Assembly (NCBI RefSeq): GCF_028858535.1 | Contig: NZ_JAPMOU010000004.1 | Location: 62,001-126,000 of the forward strand | Length of the DNA: 64,000 bases | Direction: 5' to 3' | Origin: Spartinivicinus poritis | GTDB taxonomy: Bacteria > Pseudomonadota > Gammaproteobacteria > Pseudomonadales > Zooshikellaceae | Shown: piece by piece, positions 20,768 to 31,003 of the stretch | Layout of the letters: every line of letters begins with the position of its first letter | How positions within the stretch are numbered: the stretch's first letter is position 1 | Position numbers and translations under genes: made by a program | Notes under the pieces: generated by a model | What the model was told of the DNA's origin: nothing | Databases searched by the model: none | What the model saw: only the letters and a program-made list of their open reading frames with translations

Positions 20768-22063
20768 TTAATGAGCTTCTGACAATAAAGCTTCTGGTTT
20801 TACCCCAGAACGACCTAACAATCTGTCGTAGTCTTGTTTTGGCATTCTGATTTTTACTAGTGTATTACCAGCTGCATCTATTGATTCAGACTGTACTGCT
20901 CCCAACTCATAAAACTGCGCTCTTAACCGGCTTTGCTGAGGGGTTAAAGTAATTGTTTGCTGAATTAATTGATCCCCCATATGCTCAGCAATGGCTTTCG
21001 CTAATAACTCAGTACCATTACCTTGTTGAGCAGACAACCAAACCCGGGTGGGCACTCCCTGTTCATTATAATCGACTCGTGGCTGTACATCAGACAATTG
21101 GTCTATCTTGTTGTACACCTGAAGACTAGGCAACTCATTTGCACCAATTTCTTTTAGAACAGCTTCCACCTGCTCAATATTGTCTTGATAATTTGGGTCA
21201 CTAACATCAACTACATGAACCAACAGATCAGCCATTACGGTTTCTTCAAGAGTTGCCCTAAAAGCCTCTACCAACTTATGCGGCAAATGCCGAATAAAGC
21301 CCACAGTATCAGCTAAAACAACCGAGCCTAAATCTGGTACTTTTATTCTTCTTAGGGTTGGGTCCAGTGTCGCAAATAATTGGTCAGCAGCATAGACATC
21401 AGCTGCTGTTAAATAATTAAATAACGTTGATTTACCAGCGTTGGTATATCCTACAAAGGAGACACTTGGTACTTCTGCCCGTTTGCGAGCTCGACGCCCT
21501 TGGTCACGCTGTTTTCGCACTTTTTCCAAACGTTTAGTAATTGACTTAATTCGTGCACGAAGCAAGCGCCGGTCTGTTTCTAACTGAGTTTCACCAGGTC
21601 CACGTAAGCCTATCCCACCTTTTTGTCTTTCTAAGTGAGTCCAACCTCTTACCAAGCGTGTACTCATATGTTGAAGCTGAGCCAGCTCGACCTGCAATTT
21701 ACCTTCATGGGTGCGCGCTCGCTGGGCAAAAATATCCAGAATCAGACCAGTACGGTCTAGCACTCGACACTGTAATTCTTTTTCCAGATTGCGTTCTTGA
21801 GAAGGACTTAAAGCGTGATTAAAAATCACCAGCTCTGCTTTATGGGCTTTAACCTGCTGGCGAATTTCTTCGAGCTTACCACTACCCACCAGGTATTTCG
21901 GGTTGGGTTGTTGCTTGGAGATGGTTAGAAAGGCTACTGGGTTCGCCCCCGCAGAGCTAACCAGCTCTTTAAACTCACGGGGGTCTTCCCTATCTTGGTC
22001 ACTGATTAACTCAGGATGTACCAATACCGCTTGTTCGCCACCTTGATGGCGTTCAAAAAACAA
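20768..22063 (-). CDS. hflX: Ribosome-associated GTPase HflX
   Basis: GTPase that binds the 50S subunit and splits stalled ribosomes after heat or antibiotic stress. About 431 residues: N-terminal HflX domain with PNPKYLVGSGKLEEI, the helical region LVRGWTHLERQKGGIGLRGPG in part, and a G domain with GYTNAGKSTLFN (G1), DTVGF (G3) and NKID (G4). The start is read as the TTG at 22063 because AAGGAG sits seven bases ahead and the protein then begins MFFERHQGGEQAVLVHP, like other HflX; a second TTG lies two codons upstream. It lies immediately behind hfq, whose stop overlaps the ribosome-binding site. Confidence 0.93.
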   Translation of the reverse strand: MFFERHQGGEQAVLVHPELISDQDREDPREFKELVSSAGANPVAFLTISKQQPNPKYLVGSGKLEEIRQQVKAHKAELVIFNHALSPSQERNLEKELQCRVLDRTGLILDIFAQRARTHEGKLQVELAQLQHMSTRLVRGWTHLERQKGGIGLRGPGETQLETDRRLLRARIKSITKRLEKVRKQRDQGRRARKRAEVPSVSFVGYTNAGKSTLFNYLTAADVYAADQLFATLDPTLRRIKVPDLGSVVLADTVGFIRHLPHKLVEAFRATLEETVMADLLVHVVDVSDPNYQDNIEQVEAVLKEIGANELPSLQVYNKIDQLSDVQPRVDYNEQGVPTRVWLSAQQGNGTELLAKAIAEHMGDQLIQQTITLTPQQSRLRAQFYELGAVQSESIDAAGNTLVKIRMPKQDYDRLLGRSGVKPEALLSEAH

Positions 22064-22074
22064 CGACAAACTCC

Positions 22075-22329
22075 TTAATTATTACCGGGCTCGCCACTTT
22101 GCTCCTGCCCTTGCATTGGCAGTCTGACTGCACGGGTGGGAACCACTGTAGAAATAGCATGTTTATATACCATCTGGCTGACAGTGTTTTTCAGCAAAAT
22201 AACAAACTGATCAAAAGACTCAATTTGTCCTTGCAGCTTAATACCATTAACCAGGTAAATGGAAACAGGTATACGGTCTTTGCGCAACACGTTCAAGTAA
22301 GGGTCTTGTAGAGAATGCCCTTTTGACAT
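22075..22329 (-). CDS. hfq: RNA chaperone Hfq
   Basis: Hexameric Sm-like protein that pairs small RNAs with mRNAs. The 84 residues begin [19 protein letters not shown] and contain Sm1 ([20 protein letters not shown]) and Sm2 ([12 protein letters not shown]) with the YKH proximal-site motif. The acidic, Gln/Gly-rich tail is short. AAAGGAG lies upstream of ATG at good spacing. The 271-bp gap to miaA probably contains a separate hfq promoter, as in other gammaproteobacteria. Confidence 0.98.
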   Translation of the reverse strand: MSKGHSLQDPYLNVLRKDRIPVSIYLVNGIKLQGQIESFDQFVILLKNTVSQMVYKHAISTVVPTRAVRLPMQGQEQSGEPGNN

Positions 22330-22420
22330 TGCTGTACTCCTTTAATTAAATATCAAAAAAAATTAAAAAATGCTTACTAATAAATAAAATAATCCGCTTA
22401 TAAAACTTCAAACCTAGAAG

Positions 22421-22463
22421 TTATACCCAACACGTAGTGTAAAATCATTTATGTCGGGTATAG
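22421..22463. repeat. TATACCC / GGGTATA inverted repeat
   Basis: TTATACCC at 22421-22428 faces GGGTATAG at 22456-22463 in the hfq-miaA gap. The same arms recur at 38606-38638 and at 47179-47202, so this looks like one copy of a small dispersed palindromic repeat. Confidence 0.4.
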
Positions 22464-22600
22464 GTCAACTGCTTTAGCAAAGCCAATAGCTCTAGTTAAA
22501 GCCTCTATACCTGTTACCATTTCCAGTGTTAGCAGCGATAAGCGCAAACGTTAATAGCCGAGCTAGCTGTATATGATAGCTTAAAATTAAAACTTAAGCT

Positions 22601-23569
22601 CTATATAAGTGCCTGCTCCACAAATTTCAAGGCCTGAGCTGGTAAATCCTGATCAAGGCTATCAAACCAATGCAGCTCAGGCCAACTGCGCAACCAAGTG
22701 AACTGGCGCTTAGCCAGCTGACGCGTAGCAACAATGCCTTTTTCGATCATCTCTTCATAGCTTAGTTCCCCCGCCAGATAATCCCAAGCCTGGCGATAAC
22801 CCACCGAGCGGATTGATGGCAGGTTACGATTGAGGTCAGAGCGCTGCTTAAGTGCTTTTACTTCTGCCAAAAAACCTTGATCAATCATTTGTAAAAAACG
22901 CTTTTCAATACGTTGATGCAAGACTTTGCGCTCTTCAGGCGCAACAGCCAAACTAACGATCCGATAAGGAAAACACTGCTGCTGAAGCTGCTGCTCCTGT
23001 CGAAATTGAGTCATGGTTTTTCCAGAACATCTATACACCTCCAGCGCCCGTTGCAACCGTTGCGGGTCATTTGGGTGAATCCGTTGTGCAGACTCTGGAT
23101 CAACAGCTGCTAATTGAGCATGGATATAGGTCCAACCATGTTCGCTTGCTTCAACAGAAATCTGTTGTCTAATTGCGTCATCAGCCGCAGGCATTTCCGC
23201 AAGCCCATCTTTAAGGGCTTTAAAATAAAGCATGGTACCCCCTACCAATAAGGGAGTTTTTTTTCTGGCGATAATGTCTGCTATTAATTGCATTGCATCA
23301 ATACAAAAATCAGCTGCAGAGTAAGACTCAGCAGGGTCTTTTATATCAATTAAATGATGAGGGAACTCAGCTAATATTTCAGGTGCTGGCTTTGCCGTAC
23401 CAATATCCATCCCTTTGTATACCAGTGCCGAATCGACACTAATCAACTCACAGGGTAATTGCTTATAAATTTCTATGGCTAAATCAGTTTTTCCTGATGC
23501 TGTCGGCCCCATTAAAAAAATAACAGGAGGCTTAATCTGACTGGTCAAGTTATTTTGAATATCTTTCAC
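22601..23569 (-). CDS. miaA: tRNA dimethylallyltransferase MiaA
   Basis: Adds the isopentenyl group to A37 of tRNAs that read codons starting with U. The 322 residues carry the P-loop [13 protein letters not shown] near residue 21, the substrate motif [37 protein letters not shown] and the C-terminal [13 protein letters not shown] and [14 protein letters not shown]. It sits 36 bp after the mutL stop and before hfq, the standard mutL-miaA-hfq order. Confidence 0.97.
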   Translation of the reverse strand: MKDIQNNLTSQIKPPVIFLMGPTASGKTDLAIEIYKQLPCELISVDSALVYKGMDIGTAKPAPEILAEFPHHLIDIKDPAESYSAADFCIDAMQLIADIIARKKTPLLVGGTMLYFKALKDGLAEMPAADDAIRQQISVEASEHGWTYIHAQLAAVDPESAQRIHPNDPQRLQRALEVYRCSGKTMTQFRQEQQLQQQCFPYRIVSLAVAPEERKVLHQRIEKRFLQMIDQGFLAEVKALKQRSDLNRNLPSIRSVGYRQAWDYLAGELSYEEMIEKGIVATRQLAKRQFTWLRSWPELHWFDSLDQDLPAQALKFVEQALI

Positions 23570-23605
23570 TACTTACTACGCTTTAATCACAATATTTTTT
23601 AAGGG

Positions 23606-25507
23606 TTATCGGCCCCTTAAAAATAGTTTATCCAGCTCAGCAAGAGAGAGCTGTGTCCAGGTGGGTCGGCCGTGATTACATTGACCACTTCGCTCGGTTC
23701 GCTCCATATCACGAAGCAATGCATTCATCTCTGGGTGAGTGAGTTTACGGTTAGCACGCACTGAACCATGACAGGCTATTGTCGCCAAAATTTCATTGAT
23801 ATGTGCCTGTATACGATCGCTGGTACCATGCTCCATTAAATCAGCCAGCACATCACGAACCAATTGGCTGATATTGGCTTGCTTTAACAGCGTGGGAATC
23901 GCTTTAGCTACTATAGTTTCAGGCCCCATTCTTAATAGTTCAAAGCCCAGACTGGTAAATAATGTTTGAAATTCTTCAGCACAGTCTGCTTCTCGCTGGC
24001 TCACTGCTACAGACTCCGGCACCAGCACCGGTTGACACTTAATTCCTTCGGCTTGATATGACTGTTTCATCCGCTCATAGGTAATTCGCTCATGAGCCGC
24101 ATGCATATCTACCAACACTAAGCCATGCTGGTTCTCAGCCAAAATATAGATGCCTTTTAGCTGCGCTAAGGCAAAACCCAGTGGCGGCACTTCTGGCTCA
24201 CTATGCTCATCAGTGGATTCATCTGAGGAGGCAACGACATCAGACTGGGCTGCAATAATTTCATCAGCTGCTTCTGCCAACTTGCCATAGCCAGCCAGTT
24301 GCTCAGCAACCTGATGCTTGTTTGGTGGCTGAATTGGCACCTTAGGCTGACTACCAAAAATAGATTGGCTAGCTGCAGGTTGATTAAAGCGAATTTGTTC
24401 TTGCTCTTTAAACTCTCCTACAGATGCACCTGTAGCAGCTGTACCTGTAACCACAGTTGAACGGCTGTCAGCAGCAGGTGTTGCAGAAGACAGCTGATCA
24501 CCAGGACGAACCTCTGCTAAGGCATGATGCAAAGTGCTGAATAAAAAGTTATGAACAGTACGACTATCTCGAAACCGCACCTCATGCTTGGTGGGATGAA
24601 CATTGACATCCACTGTGGCAGGATCAACGCTCAAGTACAATACAAAGGTTGGATGTCGGCCATTATAGAGCACATCCCGATAAGCCTGCCTCACTGCATG
24701 GCTTACTAGTTTGTCACGAATCACCCGGCCATTAACAAAGAAATACTGCAAATCTGCCTGACTGCGCGAATAGGTAGGTAGCCCAACCCAGCCCCATAGC
24801 CTCATACCTGCCGACTCAACATCCAAGCAAACCGCATTTTCAATAAAATCTGGACCACAGGCTTGAGCCACTCGCCGATCTTTTTCCTGCTGAGTAGTAG
24901 CTGCTTTTAGCTGATGAATAGTGCGTTGGTTATGTCGCAAATTAAAATTAACATCAAAGCGGCTTAAAGCCAGTCGTTTAACTACTTCTTCCAGGTGGCC
25001 AAATTCAGTTTTTTCTGTTTTAAGAAACTTACGCCTGGCAGGCGTATTAAAAAATAAATCCCTAACTTCAACCGTAGTACCTACCGGATGAGCAGAAGGT
25101 GACACCACTGGCTGCATATCACGCCCTTCAGTTTGTACGCGCCAGGCACTGGATTGCCCTTTAACTGCTGAGGTAAGTGTCAACCGAGAAACCGAGCTGA
25201 TACTTGCCAGCGCTTCCCCTCTAAAGCCTAAACTAGAAACAGCTTCAAGGTCTTCCAGCTCAGTAATTTTACTGGTGGCATGACGGCTTAACGACAACGG
25301 CAAATCATCTTTGACAATACCTGAACCATTATCTCGGACTTTGAGCAGTTTGATACCACCCTGCTCTACCTCAATATCAATACGAGTTGCCCCAGCATCA
25401 ACGGCGTTTTCCAGCAGCTCTTTGGCAACCGATGCAGGCCTTTCTACTACCTCACCAGCCGCAATCTGGTTAGCTAATCGAGTACTTAATAATTGAATTC
25501 GTTTCAT
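23606..25507 (-). CDS. mutL: DNA mismatch repair protein MutL
   Basis: GHKL ATPase that links MutS mismatch recognition to MutH/UvrD in repair. The 633 residues contain the N-terminal ATPase motifs [26 protein letters not shown] (in part), VRDNGSGI and HATSKI...[11 protein letters not shown], a variable Pro/Gln-rich linker (about 335-440) and the C-terminal dimerisation domain with [13 protein letters not shown] and [13 protein letters not shown]. The C-domain QxxLVPxxx-type beta-clamp region appears as [10 protein letters not shown]. It is between amiB and miaA, as in E. coli and Pseudomonas. Confidence 0.97.
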   Translation of the reverse strand: MKRIQLLSTRLANQIAAGEVVERPASVAKELLENAVDAGATRIDIEVEQGGIKLLKVRDNGSGIVKDDLPLSLSRHATSKITELEDLEAVSSLGFRGEALASISSVSRLTLTSAVKGQSSAWRVQTEGRDMQPVVSPSAHPVGTTVEVRDLFFNTPARRKFLKTEKTEFGHLEEVVKRLALSRFDVNFNLRHNQRTIHQLKAATTQQEKDRRVAQACGPDFIENAVCLDVESAGMRLWGWVGLPTYSRSQADLQYFFVNGRVIRDKLVSHAVRQAYRDVLYNGRHPTFVLYLSVDPATVDVNVHPTKHEVRFRDSRTVHNFLFSTLHHALAEVRPGDQLSSATPAADSRSTVVTGTAATGASVGEFKEQEQIRFNQPAASQSIFGSQPKVPIQPPNKHQVAEQLAGYGKLAEAADEIIAAQSDVVASSDESTDEHSEPEVPPLGFALAQLKGIYILAENQHGLVLVDMHAAHERITYERMKQSYQAEGIKCQPVLVPESVAVSQREADCAEEFQTLFTSLGFELLRMGPETIVAKAIPTLLKQANISQLVRDVLADLMEHGTSDRIQAHINEILATIACHGSVRANRKLTHPEMNALLRDMERTERSGQCNHGRPTWTQLSLAELDKLFLRGR

Positions 25508-25545
25508 ACAGCGTCAGTTCAGTCGACTAGTTTTATTTCAAGCCG

Positions 25546-26865
25546 TTAGTTAGGAATTTGCAGGACCTGTCCTTCACGTATCACATCGACTGCCAATTTA
25601 TTGGCTCGACGGATACTAGCAACAGACACTTTGTGACGAGCAGCAATAGTAGAAAGGGTATCCCCTCTGCGAATGACATAATGAGTAAGCGTACGGCTTA
25701 CTCTAGCGGCCAGTAGTGTACCTGGTGGCGGGCGATCTTCAAAATATTCTTTAATGCCTGAAAAAATAGCCCTAGCCAATTGCCGCTGGTGCGATTTATT
25801 AGCAAGCTTCTTTGACTCTGCTGGATTCGAAATAAAACCAGTTTCTACCAAGATAGAAGGAATATCTGGTGACTTCAGCACCACAAAAGCGGCTTGTTCC
25901 ACATGCCGTTTATGCAGTCGATTAAAGCCTCCCAAGCGCCTTAACACCTTGCTACCTACATCCAGGCTGGCGGTTAAACTAGCTGTCATTGATAGATCCA
26001 GCAACACCCCCGCTAGGACTTTATCTTTATCATCCAAGCTGACACTACCGACCCCACCAATCAGGTCTGCATTATTTTCACGACTTGCCAGCCAACGAGC
26101 AGCTTCAGAGGTTGCCCCCTTCTGCGATAATGCAAATACAGAAGCTCCCCGGGCACGCCGGTTTTTAAACGCATCAGCATGAACTGAAATAAACATATCT
26201 GCATTGGCTTCTCTAGCCATTTGGGTTCTGCGTCTTAGTCCAATGTAATAGTCCCCTTTACGCAGCAATACCGGTTTAAAGCCCGGCTCTTGCTCCAGCA
26301 AGTACGCCAACTTTCTGGCAATCGATAGTACTACGTCTTTTTCTCTCAGCCGACCAAAGCCAATGGCTCCTGGATCCTCACCGCCATGACCAGCATCAAT
26401 TGCAATAATGACATCTCGCTGACCAATAGGTGCCGTAGTTTTAGCTACATGATCAACTGACTTGATAGGGGTTTTAACCTGATCATATAAATCAATAACT
26501 AGGCGATTGCCATAGGTACTATTAGGCTTCAGCACAAAGCTTTTTGGCTTAAGTGGCTGCTTTAAGTCCAACACCACTCGAAGGCCTCCGGTATTACGGC
26601 GGCCCGAGCGGATTTTCTGAATAGGTGTTTTACTTATATTCAACTTATCAAGCGATGTTTTCAGGCTGGCTGACTCTAGATCAATCACCAACCGATCTGG
26701 GTTATCCAGCTTAAATACTTTATGCTCAACAGGGCCTGACAGGTCAAATACCAGCCGGGTATTATCAGGAGCCGGCCAAACCCGGACCCCTTCTACTATT
26801 GCGGCTTGGCTGCCTGTCACCCCCAAGCCAAGCCAGATTAAGACAAAAAGACAACTGAGTCTCAT
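25546..26865 (-). CDS. amiB: N-acetylmuramoyl-L-alanine amidase with AMIN and LysM domains
   Basis: Exported zinc amidase that cleaves the stem peptide from MurNAc during septum splitting. The 439 residues are a signal peptide (1-22), AMIN domain (about 23-125, septal targeting), Amidase_3 domain (about 150-380) with zinc and catalytic residues in IDAGHGGEDPGA, SVHADAF and VETGFISNP, and one C-terminal LysM (about 393-437, THYVIRRGDTLSTIAARH). The position upstream of mutL and behind tsaE marks it as AmiB. It is expected to need an EnvC/NlpD-type activator. Confidence 0.94.
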   Translation of the reverse strand: MRLSCLFVLIWLGLGVTGSQAAIVEGVRVWPAPDNTRLVFDLSGPVEHKVFKLDNPDRLVIDLESASLKTSLDKLNISKTPIQKIRSGRRNTGGLRVVLDLKQPLKPKSFVLKPNSTYGNRLVIDLYDQVKTPIKSVDHVAKTTAPIGQRDVIIAIDAGHGGEDPGAIGFGRLREKDVVLSIARKLAYLLEQEPGFKPVLLRKGDYYIGLRRRTQMAREANADMFISVHADAFKNRRARGASVFALSQKGATSEAARWLASRENNADLIGGVGSVSLDDKDKVLAGVLLDLSMTASLTASLDVGSKVLRRLGGFNRLHKRHVEQAAFVVLKSPDIPSILVETGFISNPAESKKLANKSHQRQLARAIFSGIKEYFEDRPPPGTLLAARVSRTLTHYVIRRGDTLSTIAARHKVSVASIRRANKLAVDVIREGQVLQIPN

Positions 26866-26946
26866 CTATCTGATGACTCCTTATGATCATTTGTTAGAGG
26901 CCGTGCAAAATGTCATGTGCTATAGCGTTTTGCAAGGCACTTGTCG

Positions 26947-27414
26947 TCATTTATTCGTTATTCTGTGACAAACCTGCCGACCCTTTTCTGTATGAGCAAC
27001 AAGCTTAACCGTCCTCCCTTGACCTTGATAACTCAGTGTCACCGTAAGGTCTGCTACGGGTAAAAAGCCTTCTCCTCTTTCTGGCCACTCAATCAAGCAC
27101 AGGTTATCATCCAGCAGATAATCTCTTACCCCTAAGAACTCCAGCTCTTCGGGTTCTCCTAATCGATATAAGTCAAAGTGGTAAACCTTATAGCTGGCTA
27201 GTTCATAAGGCTCAACCAAGGTATAGGTAGGGCTTTTTACTGAACCTTGATGGCCTAGTGCTTGCAGCACACCTCGACACAATGTAGTTTTTCCAGCCCC
27301 TAAATTACCTTCTAAATAAAAAATTCCTTTACCACCTGCGGCTAATGCAAGCTGCTTACCAAAATCAACCGTTGCAGCCTCATTTGCCAGCAAAAATGTA
27401 ATATCTTCAACCAT
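26947..27414 (-). CDS. tsaE: tRNA threonylcarbamoyladenosine biosynthesis ATPase TsaE
   Basis: P-loop ATPase needed with TsaB and TsaD for the t6A modification at position 37 of ANN-decoding tRNAs. The 155 residues contain EGNLGAGKTTLCRG (Walker A near residue 38), SPTYTLVEPYEL, HFDLYRLGEPEELEFLG and a conserved WPERGE. It overlaps the nnr stop by 8 bp, so the two are translationally coupled, and precedes amiB by 81 bp. Confidence 0.96.
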   Translation of the reverse strand: MVEDITFLLANEAATVDFGKQLALAAGGKGIFYLEGNLGAGKTTLCRGVLQALGHQGSVKSPTYTLVEPYELASYKVYHFDLYRLGEPEELEFLGVRDYLLDDNLCLIEWPERGEGFLPVADLTVTLSYQGQGRTVKLVAHTEKGRQVCHRITNK

Positions 27415-28942
27415 ACTTACTCTTCACTGCGATCTGGTTTATCTGCTTTCTAATCAAGGGAATCAGCTCTGTTGGCTTCAACCCGTAATGACCACCGACT
27501 ATCTCTGCCAGCTGGTCAGCGCTACGGCTATGCAACCAAGTACCTAGCCCTGCAGCTTTAGCTGTCGTCATTCCTTGCGCTAACAACGCACCAAGTAAAC
27601 CACTTAACACATCTCCCATTCCCCCTACAGCCATCCCAGGGTTACCTACATTAGCCAACTGAATCAGCCCTTTGGTGCAGACCAAGCTGCCTGCACCTTT
27701 CAGTACAACCGTACTTTGGTATTGGTTGGCTAGCTGCTCCACTGAGGCAAAGCGGTTTTTTTGTATCTGCTGGGTAGATACTCCTAGCATCCGCGCTGCC
27801 TCACCCGGATGGGGTGTCAATAACCAGTCGCTTTGCTTGTGCTCCAGCAAAGTTGGCTCCATTGCAAGTAAATTCAACCCATCTGCATCGATTACCAAGG
27901 GTAAGCCTGAATTAATGGCTGCCAATAAGCACTGCCGTGACCAGGGACTCTGGCCTAGCCCAGGCCCAATAACAAGCGTTGTTTTCTCAATCAGTAATCG
28001 GGGGATTTGGTCAGGATTGTCACAACCGACTGTCATGATTTCTGGACAGCGCGCCTGTAAACCACCAACATGAGCAGGGCGAGTCACTACTGAAACCAGC
28101 CCAACACCTGCATGCAAGGCTGTTTCAGCTGCCATGGTAATAGCCCCCCCCATACCATGATCACCACCAATCAGCACCAAGTGGCCAAACTCCTTTTTAT
28201 GGCTGTTTTTGTGGCGCCTTGGTAAAGCACTCACGAAGTGGCTGGGGTCAAGCAAGTAGCTACTACAAGGCGTCGTATGATAGACCATCTCAGGCACAGC
28301 TAAACCAGCAAAGTGAACGTCGCCCGCCAGCTCCCGTCCTTGATGGGTATAGAGGCCCTGCTTACGCCCAATAAAAGTGATGGTGTGGCTTGCTTTAACC
28401 GCTACTCCTAATTCAGCACCTGTATCTGCACACAGGCCAGAGGGAATATCAACCGCAATAACTGGCTTGTAGGTATTATTAAGCTGTTCAATAACATGAG
28501 CATAGGTTTCTCTAACTGGGCCTTTTAATCCTGTGCCCAGTAATGCATCCACAAACACATCAGCAGTTAGCTGTAGATCTGTTTGCCAGGGGATTATTGG
28601 CACCGACTGTTCCTGACACCACTGGTATGCAGTCAGAGCATCCCCTTTGAGCTTATCAGGATCACCTACAGCCACGACTTTAACGTCAATACCTTTTTGC
28701 CCTGCTAAACCAGCAACAATATAGCCATCACCCGCATTATTACCTGAACCACACAACACCTGTAGTTGGTAAGCATCTGTACCAAACCATTGCTGACAAC
28801 ATCGCAGGAGTAATTGAAAAGCAGCTTTACCAGCAAGTTCCATTAAGGCATAGCCAGGTATACCCTGGTGTTGAATCGCATTATGATCTAGCTGCCGAAC
28901 TTGTTCGGCAGTATAAAGTGCATGTGATAAACTGTTGGCCAT
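27407..28942 (-). CDS. nnr: Bifunctional NAD(P)H-hydrate epimerase / ADP-dependent dehydratase
   Basis: Repairs hydrated NADH and NADPH. The 511 residues join an N-terminal YjeF_N epimerase domain (about 10-220, with GSGNNAGDGYIVAG and DALLGTGLKGP) to a C-terminal ribokinase-like dehydratase domain (about 235-505, with GGDHGMGGAI, VIDADGLNLL, LTPHPGEAARM and GMGDVLSGLLGALLAQG). First gene of the - strand series that runs through tsaE, amiB, mutL, miaA and hfq. It is divergent from queG across a 254-bp gap. Confidence 0.96.
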   Translation of the reverse strand: MANSLSHALYTAEQVRQLDHNAIQHQGIPGYALMELAGKAAFQLLLRCCQQWFGTDAYQLQVLCGSGNNAGDGYIVAGLAGQKGIDVKVVAVGDPDKLKGDALTAYQWCQEQSVPIIPWQTDLQLTADVFVDALLGTGLKGPVRETYAHVIEQLNNTYKPVIAVDIPSGLCADTGAELGVAVKASHTITFIGRKQGLYTHQGRELAGDVHFAGLAVPEMVYHTTPCSSYLLDPSHFVSALPRRHKNSHKKEFGHLVLIGGDHGMGGAITMAAETALHAGVGLVSVVTRPAHVGGLQARCPEIMTVGCDNPDQIPRLLIEKTTLVIGPGLGQSPWSRQCLLAAINSGLPLVIDADGLNLLAMEPTLLEHKQSDWLLTPHPGEAARMLGVSTQQIQKNRFASVEQLANQYQSTVVLKGAGSLVCTKGLIQLANVGNPGMAVGGMGDVLSGLLGALLAQGMTTAKAAGLGTWLHSRSADQLAEIVGGHYGLKPTELIPLIRKQINQIAVKSKYG

Positions 28943-29196
28943 AAGCGTTGTTGGTGTTGATCCTCCAATAAGCTTTGAAAATGCACTTTGAAATTACATT
29001 TTCTGAAACTGAAATGAATGTTGAAATTAAATGTATTTAGCAATTATACGTCAGCTATCTTCTGTCACCAATGAAAGCTAGTTTTTGCGTAGTCTGTCTG
29101 CTGCTGGCATACCAATACCAGCATGTAGAAATATTAGTTCGACCAATAGCCAACTATTCAAGTTCCCAATAGTCGTAGCCAGATCCCTCTCCTATC

Positions 29197-30291
29197 ATGA
29201 AGCAGTTACCTGAAACTAAGCTGAATTCACTTGTAACCGATATAAAACACTGGGGAAGAGAGCTCGGCTTTCAAGCAATTGGTATCAGTAGCATTAATCT
29301 TGGCCCCCACGAGCAGTACTTAAACGATTGGCTGGCTGCTGGATATCATGGTGAGTTAGACTATATGGCAGCTCACGGTACTAAACGCAGTCGCCCTGCA
29401 GAGCTTGTGCCTGGCACATTAACGGTGATTAGCGCCAGAATGGACTACTTACCTGGTGATACGGAAGCTGTTCGAATGCTAGATGACCCCAGCCAGGCTT
29501 ACATTTCTCGCTATGCGCTTGGGCGTGACTACCATAAAGTTATTCGCAAGCGCTTAGCCAAACTGGCGACCAGAATCACCGAGGCTGTTGGCGAGTTCGG
29601 CTATCGAGCCTTTGTCGACAGTGCCCCTGTTTTAGAAAAAGCCATTGCCGAACAAGCAGGTTTAGGCTGGATTGGCAAAAATACACTAGTACTTAATCGG
29701 AAAGCAGGCTCCTGGTTTTTCTTGGGTGAGCTATTTACTGACTTACCATTACCTGTTGATCCTCCCACCAACAAAGATCATTGCGGTCGATGCACAGCCT
29801 GCCTGGATATTTGTCCAACTAATGCTTTTGTTGGCCCTTATCAGCTGGACGCCAGGCGCTGTATTTCTTACCTGACTATTGAACTGAAGGGCTCGATTCC
29901 TGTTGAGCTTAGAAGCAAAATGGGTAACAGAGTGTTTGGCTGTGATGACTGTCAGCTGGTTTGCCCATGGAATCGGTTTGCCAAGCCCACCCAGGAAACA
30001 GATTTTTTGCCCCGTCATAAACTGGATAGCTCATCTTTAGTAGAACTGTTTTTATGGACTGAAGAAGAGTTTCTAAGTCGTACTGCAGGTTCGCCTATCC
30101 GTCGTTCAGGGTATCAAGGCTGGCTTCGAAACTTAGCGGTTGGCCTTGGCAATGCGCCTACCTCAACAGCCGTGATAGAGGCTCTGAAAAGCCGCTTGGC
30201 AGACGCTTCTGAGCTGGTCAGAGAACACATAGAATGGGCTCTCGCACAGCATGTTAAACCCAGCCCTCTGACACAAGAAAATGGAAACTAG
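29197..30291 (+). CDS. queG: Epoxyqueuosine reductase QueG
   Basis: Cobalamin- and iron-sulfur-dependent enzyme that converts epoxyqueuosine to queuosine in tRNA. The 364 residues contain [22 protein letters not shown], two [4Fe-4S] motifs [16 protein letters not shown] and [11 protein letters not shown] (with the additional Cys upstream), and a short C-terminal HEAT-like region. It lies between nnr and orn, with the same order as in Pseudomonas. Its stop shares a CTAG tetramer with the stop of orn on the other strand. Confidence 0.96.
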   Translation: MKQLPETKLNSLVTDIKHWGRELGFQAIGISSINLGPHEQYLNDWLAAGYHGELDYMAAHGTKRSRPAELVPGTLTVISARMDYLPGDTEAVRMLDDPSQAYISRYALGRDYHKVIRKRLAKLATRITEAVGEFGYRAFVDSAPVLEKAIAEQAGLGWIGKNTLVLNRKAGSWFFLGELFTDLPLPVDPPTNKDHCGRCTACLDICPTNAFVGPYQLDARRCISYLTIELKGSIPVELRSKMGNRVFGCDDCQLVCPWNRFAKPTQETDFLPRHKLDSSSLVELFLWTEEEFLSRTAGSPIRRSGYQGWLRNLAVGLGNAPTSTAVIEALKSRLADASELVREHIEWALAQHVKPSPLTQENGN

Positions 30292-30854
30292 CTATGCTCT
30301 TTTGACTTGGCATCTAAGCGAATAAAGTGCTCTCGATAATAGCGAAGCTCTTCAATTGATTCGCGAATATCTTCTAAGGCTAGGTGAGAGTTCTTCTTAT
30401 TGATGTGCTTCAGAATTTCTGGGGTCCAGCGTTGAGCAAGTTCTTTGAGAGTGCTGACATCAATACTGCGATAATGAAAGAATTTTTCCAGCTTAGGCAT
30501 GTACCTAACCAAAAAGCGCCGATCCTGACCAATAGTATTACCACACATCGGTGATACCCCAGCATCAACATATTGCTGTAAAAACTCAATAGTGAGCTTT
30601 TCTGCATGCGCTTCATCGATATTGCTATTTTTTACTCGTTCAGTAAGCCCAGTTTGCCCATGCGTCGTGGTACACCACTCATCCATAGCTAGCATATGCT
30701 CTTCTGGCTGATGAACAGCAAATACAGGGCCTTCAGCAATCACTTCTAAATCCCGATCTGTTACGATAGTAGCAATCTCTATAATCCGGTGCTGTTCAGG
30801 GTCTAGCCCTGTCATTTCAAGGTCAATCCAGATCAGGTTTTCAGCTTTCGACAT
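30288..30854 (-). CDS. orn: Oligoribonuclease
   Basis: DEDDh 3'-5' exoribonuclease that degrades dinucleotides, including pGpG from c-di-GMP breakdown. The 188 residues contain the DEDD motif residues in [12 protein letters not shown], the block around [16 protein letters not shown], and [18 protein letters not shown] with the catalytic His and Asp. The ATG at 30854 is chosen over a TTG one codon upstream because AAGGA is seven bases ahead. It converges on queG with overlapping stops. Orn activity is relevant here because the window also encodes PilZ-like and FimX c-di-GMP-linked proteins. Confidence 0.96.
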   Translation of the reverse strand: MSKAENLIWIDLEMTGLDPEQHRIIEIATIVTDRDLEVIAEGPVFAVHQPEEHMLAMDEWCTTTHGQTGLTERVKNSNIDEAHAEKLTIEFLQQYVDAGVSPMCGNTIGQDRRFLVRYMPKLEKFFHYRSIDVSTLKELAQRWTPEILKHINKKNSHLALEDIRESIEELRYYREHFIRLDAKSKEHS

Positions 30855-31003
30855 CAACGCATCCTTAATCGGATAAAGCGGCTTACATTTAATTTAAACG
30901 CGCCTTAATACATAGTGATAGTATTGATTCACAATTTTCGCCCAATGATAATGCCGATTAATGGCTTCTAGCAAACTGTTTGGAATTATGAAATACCACT
31001 TTT

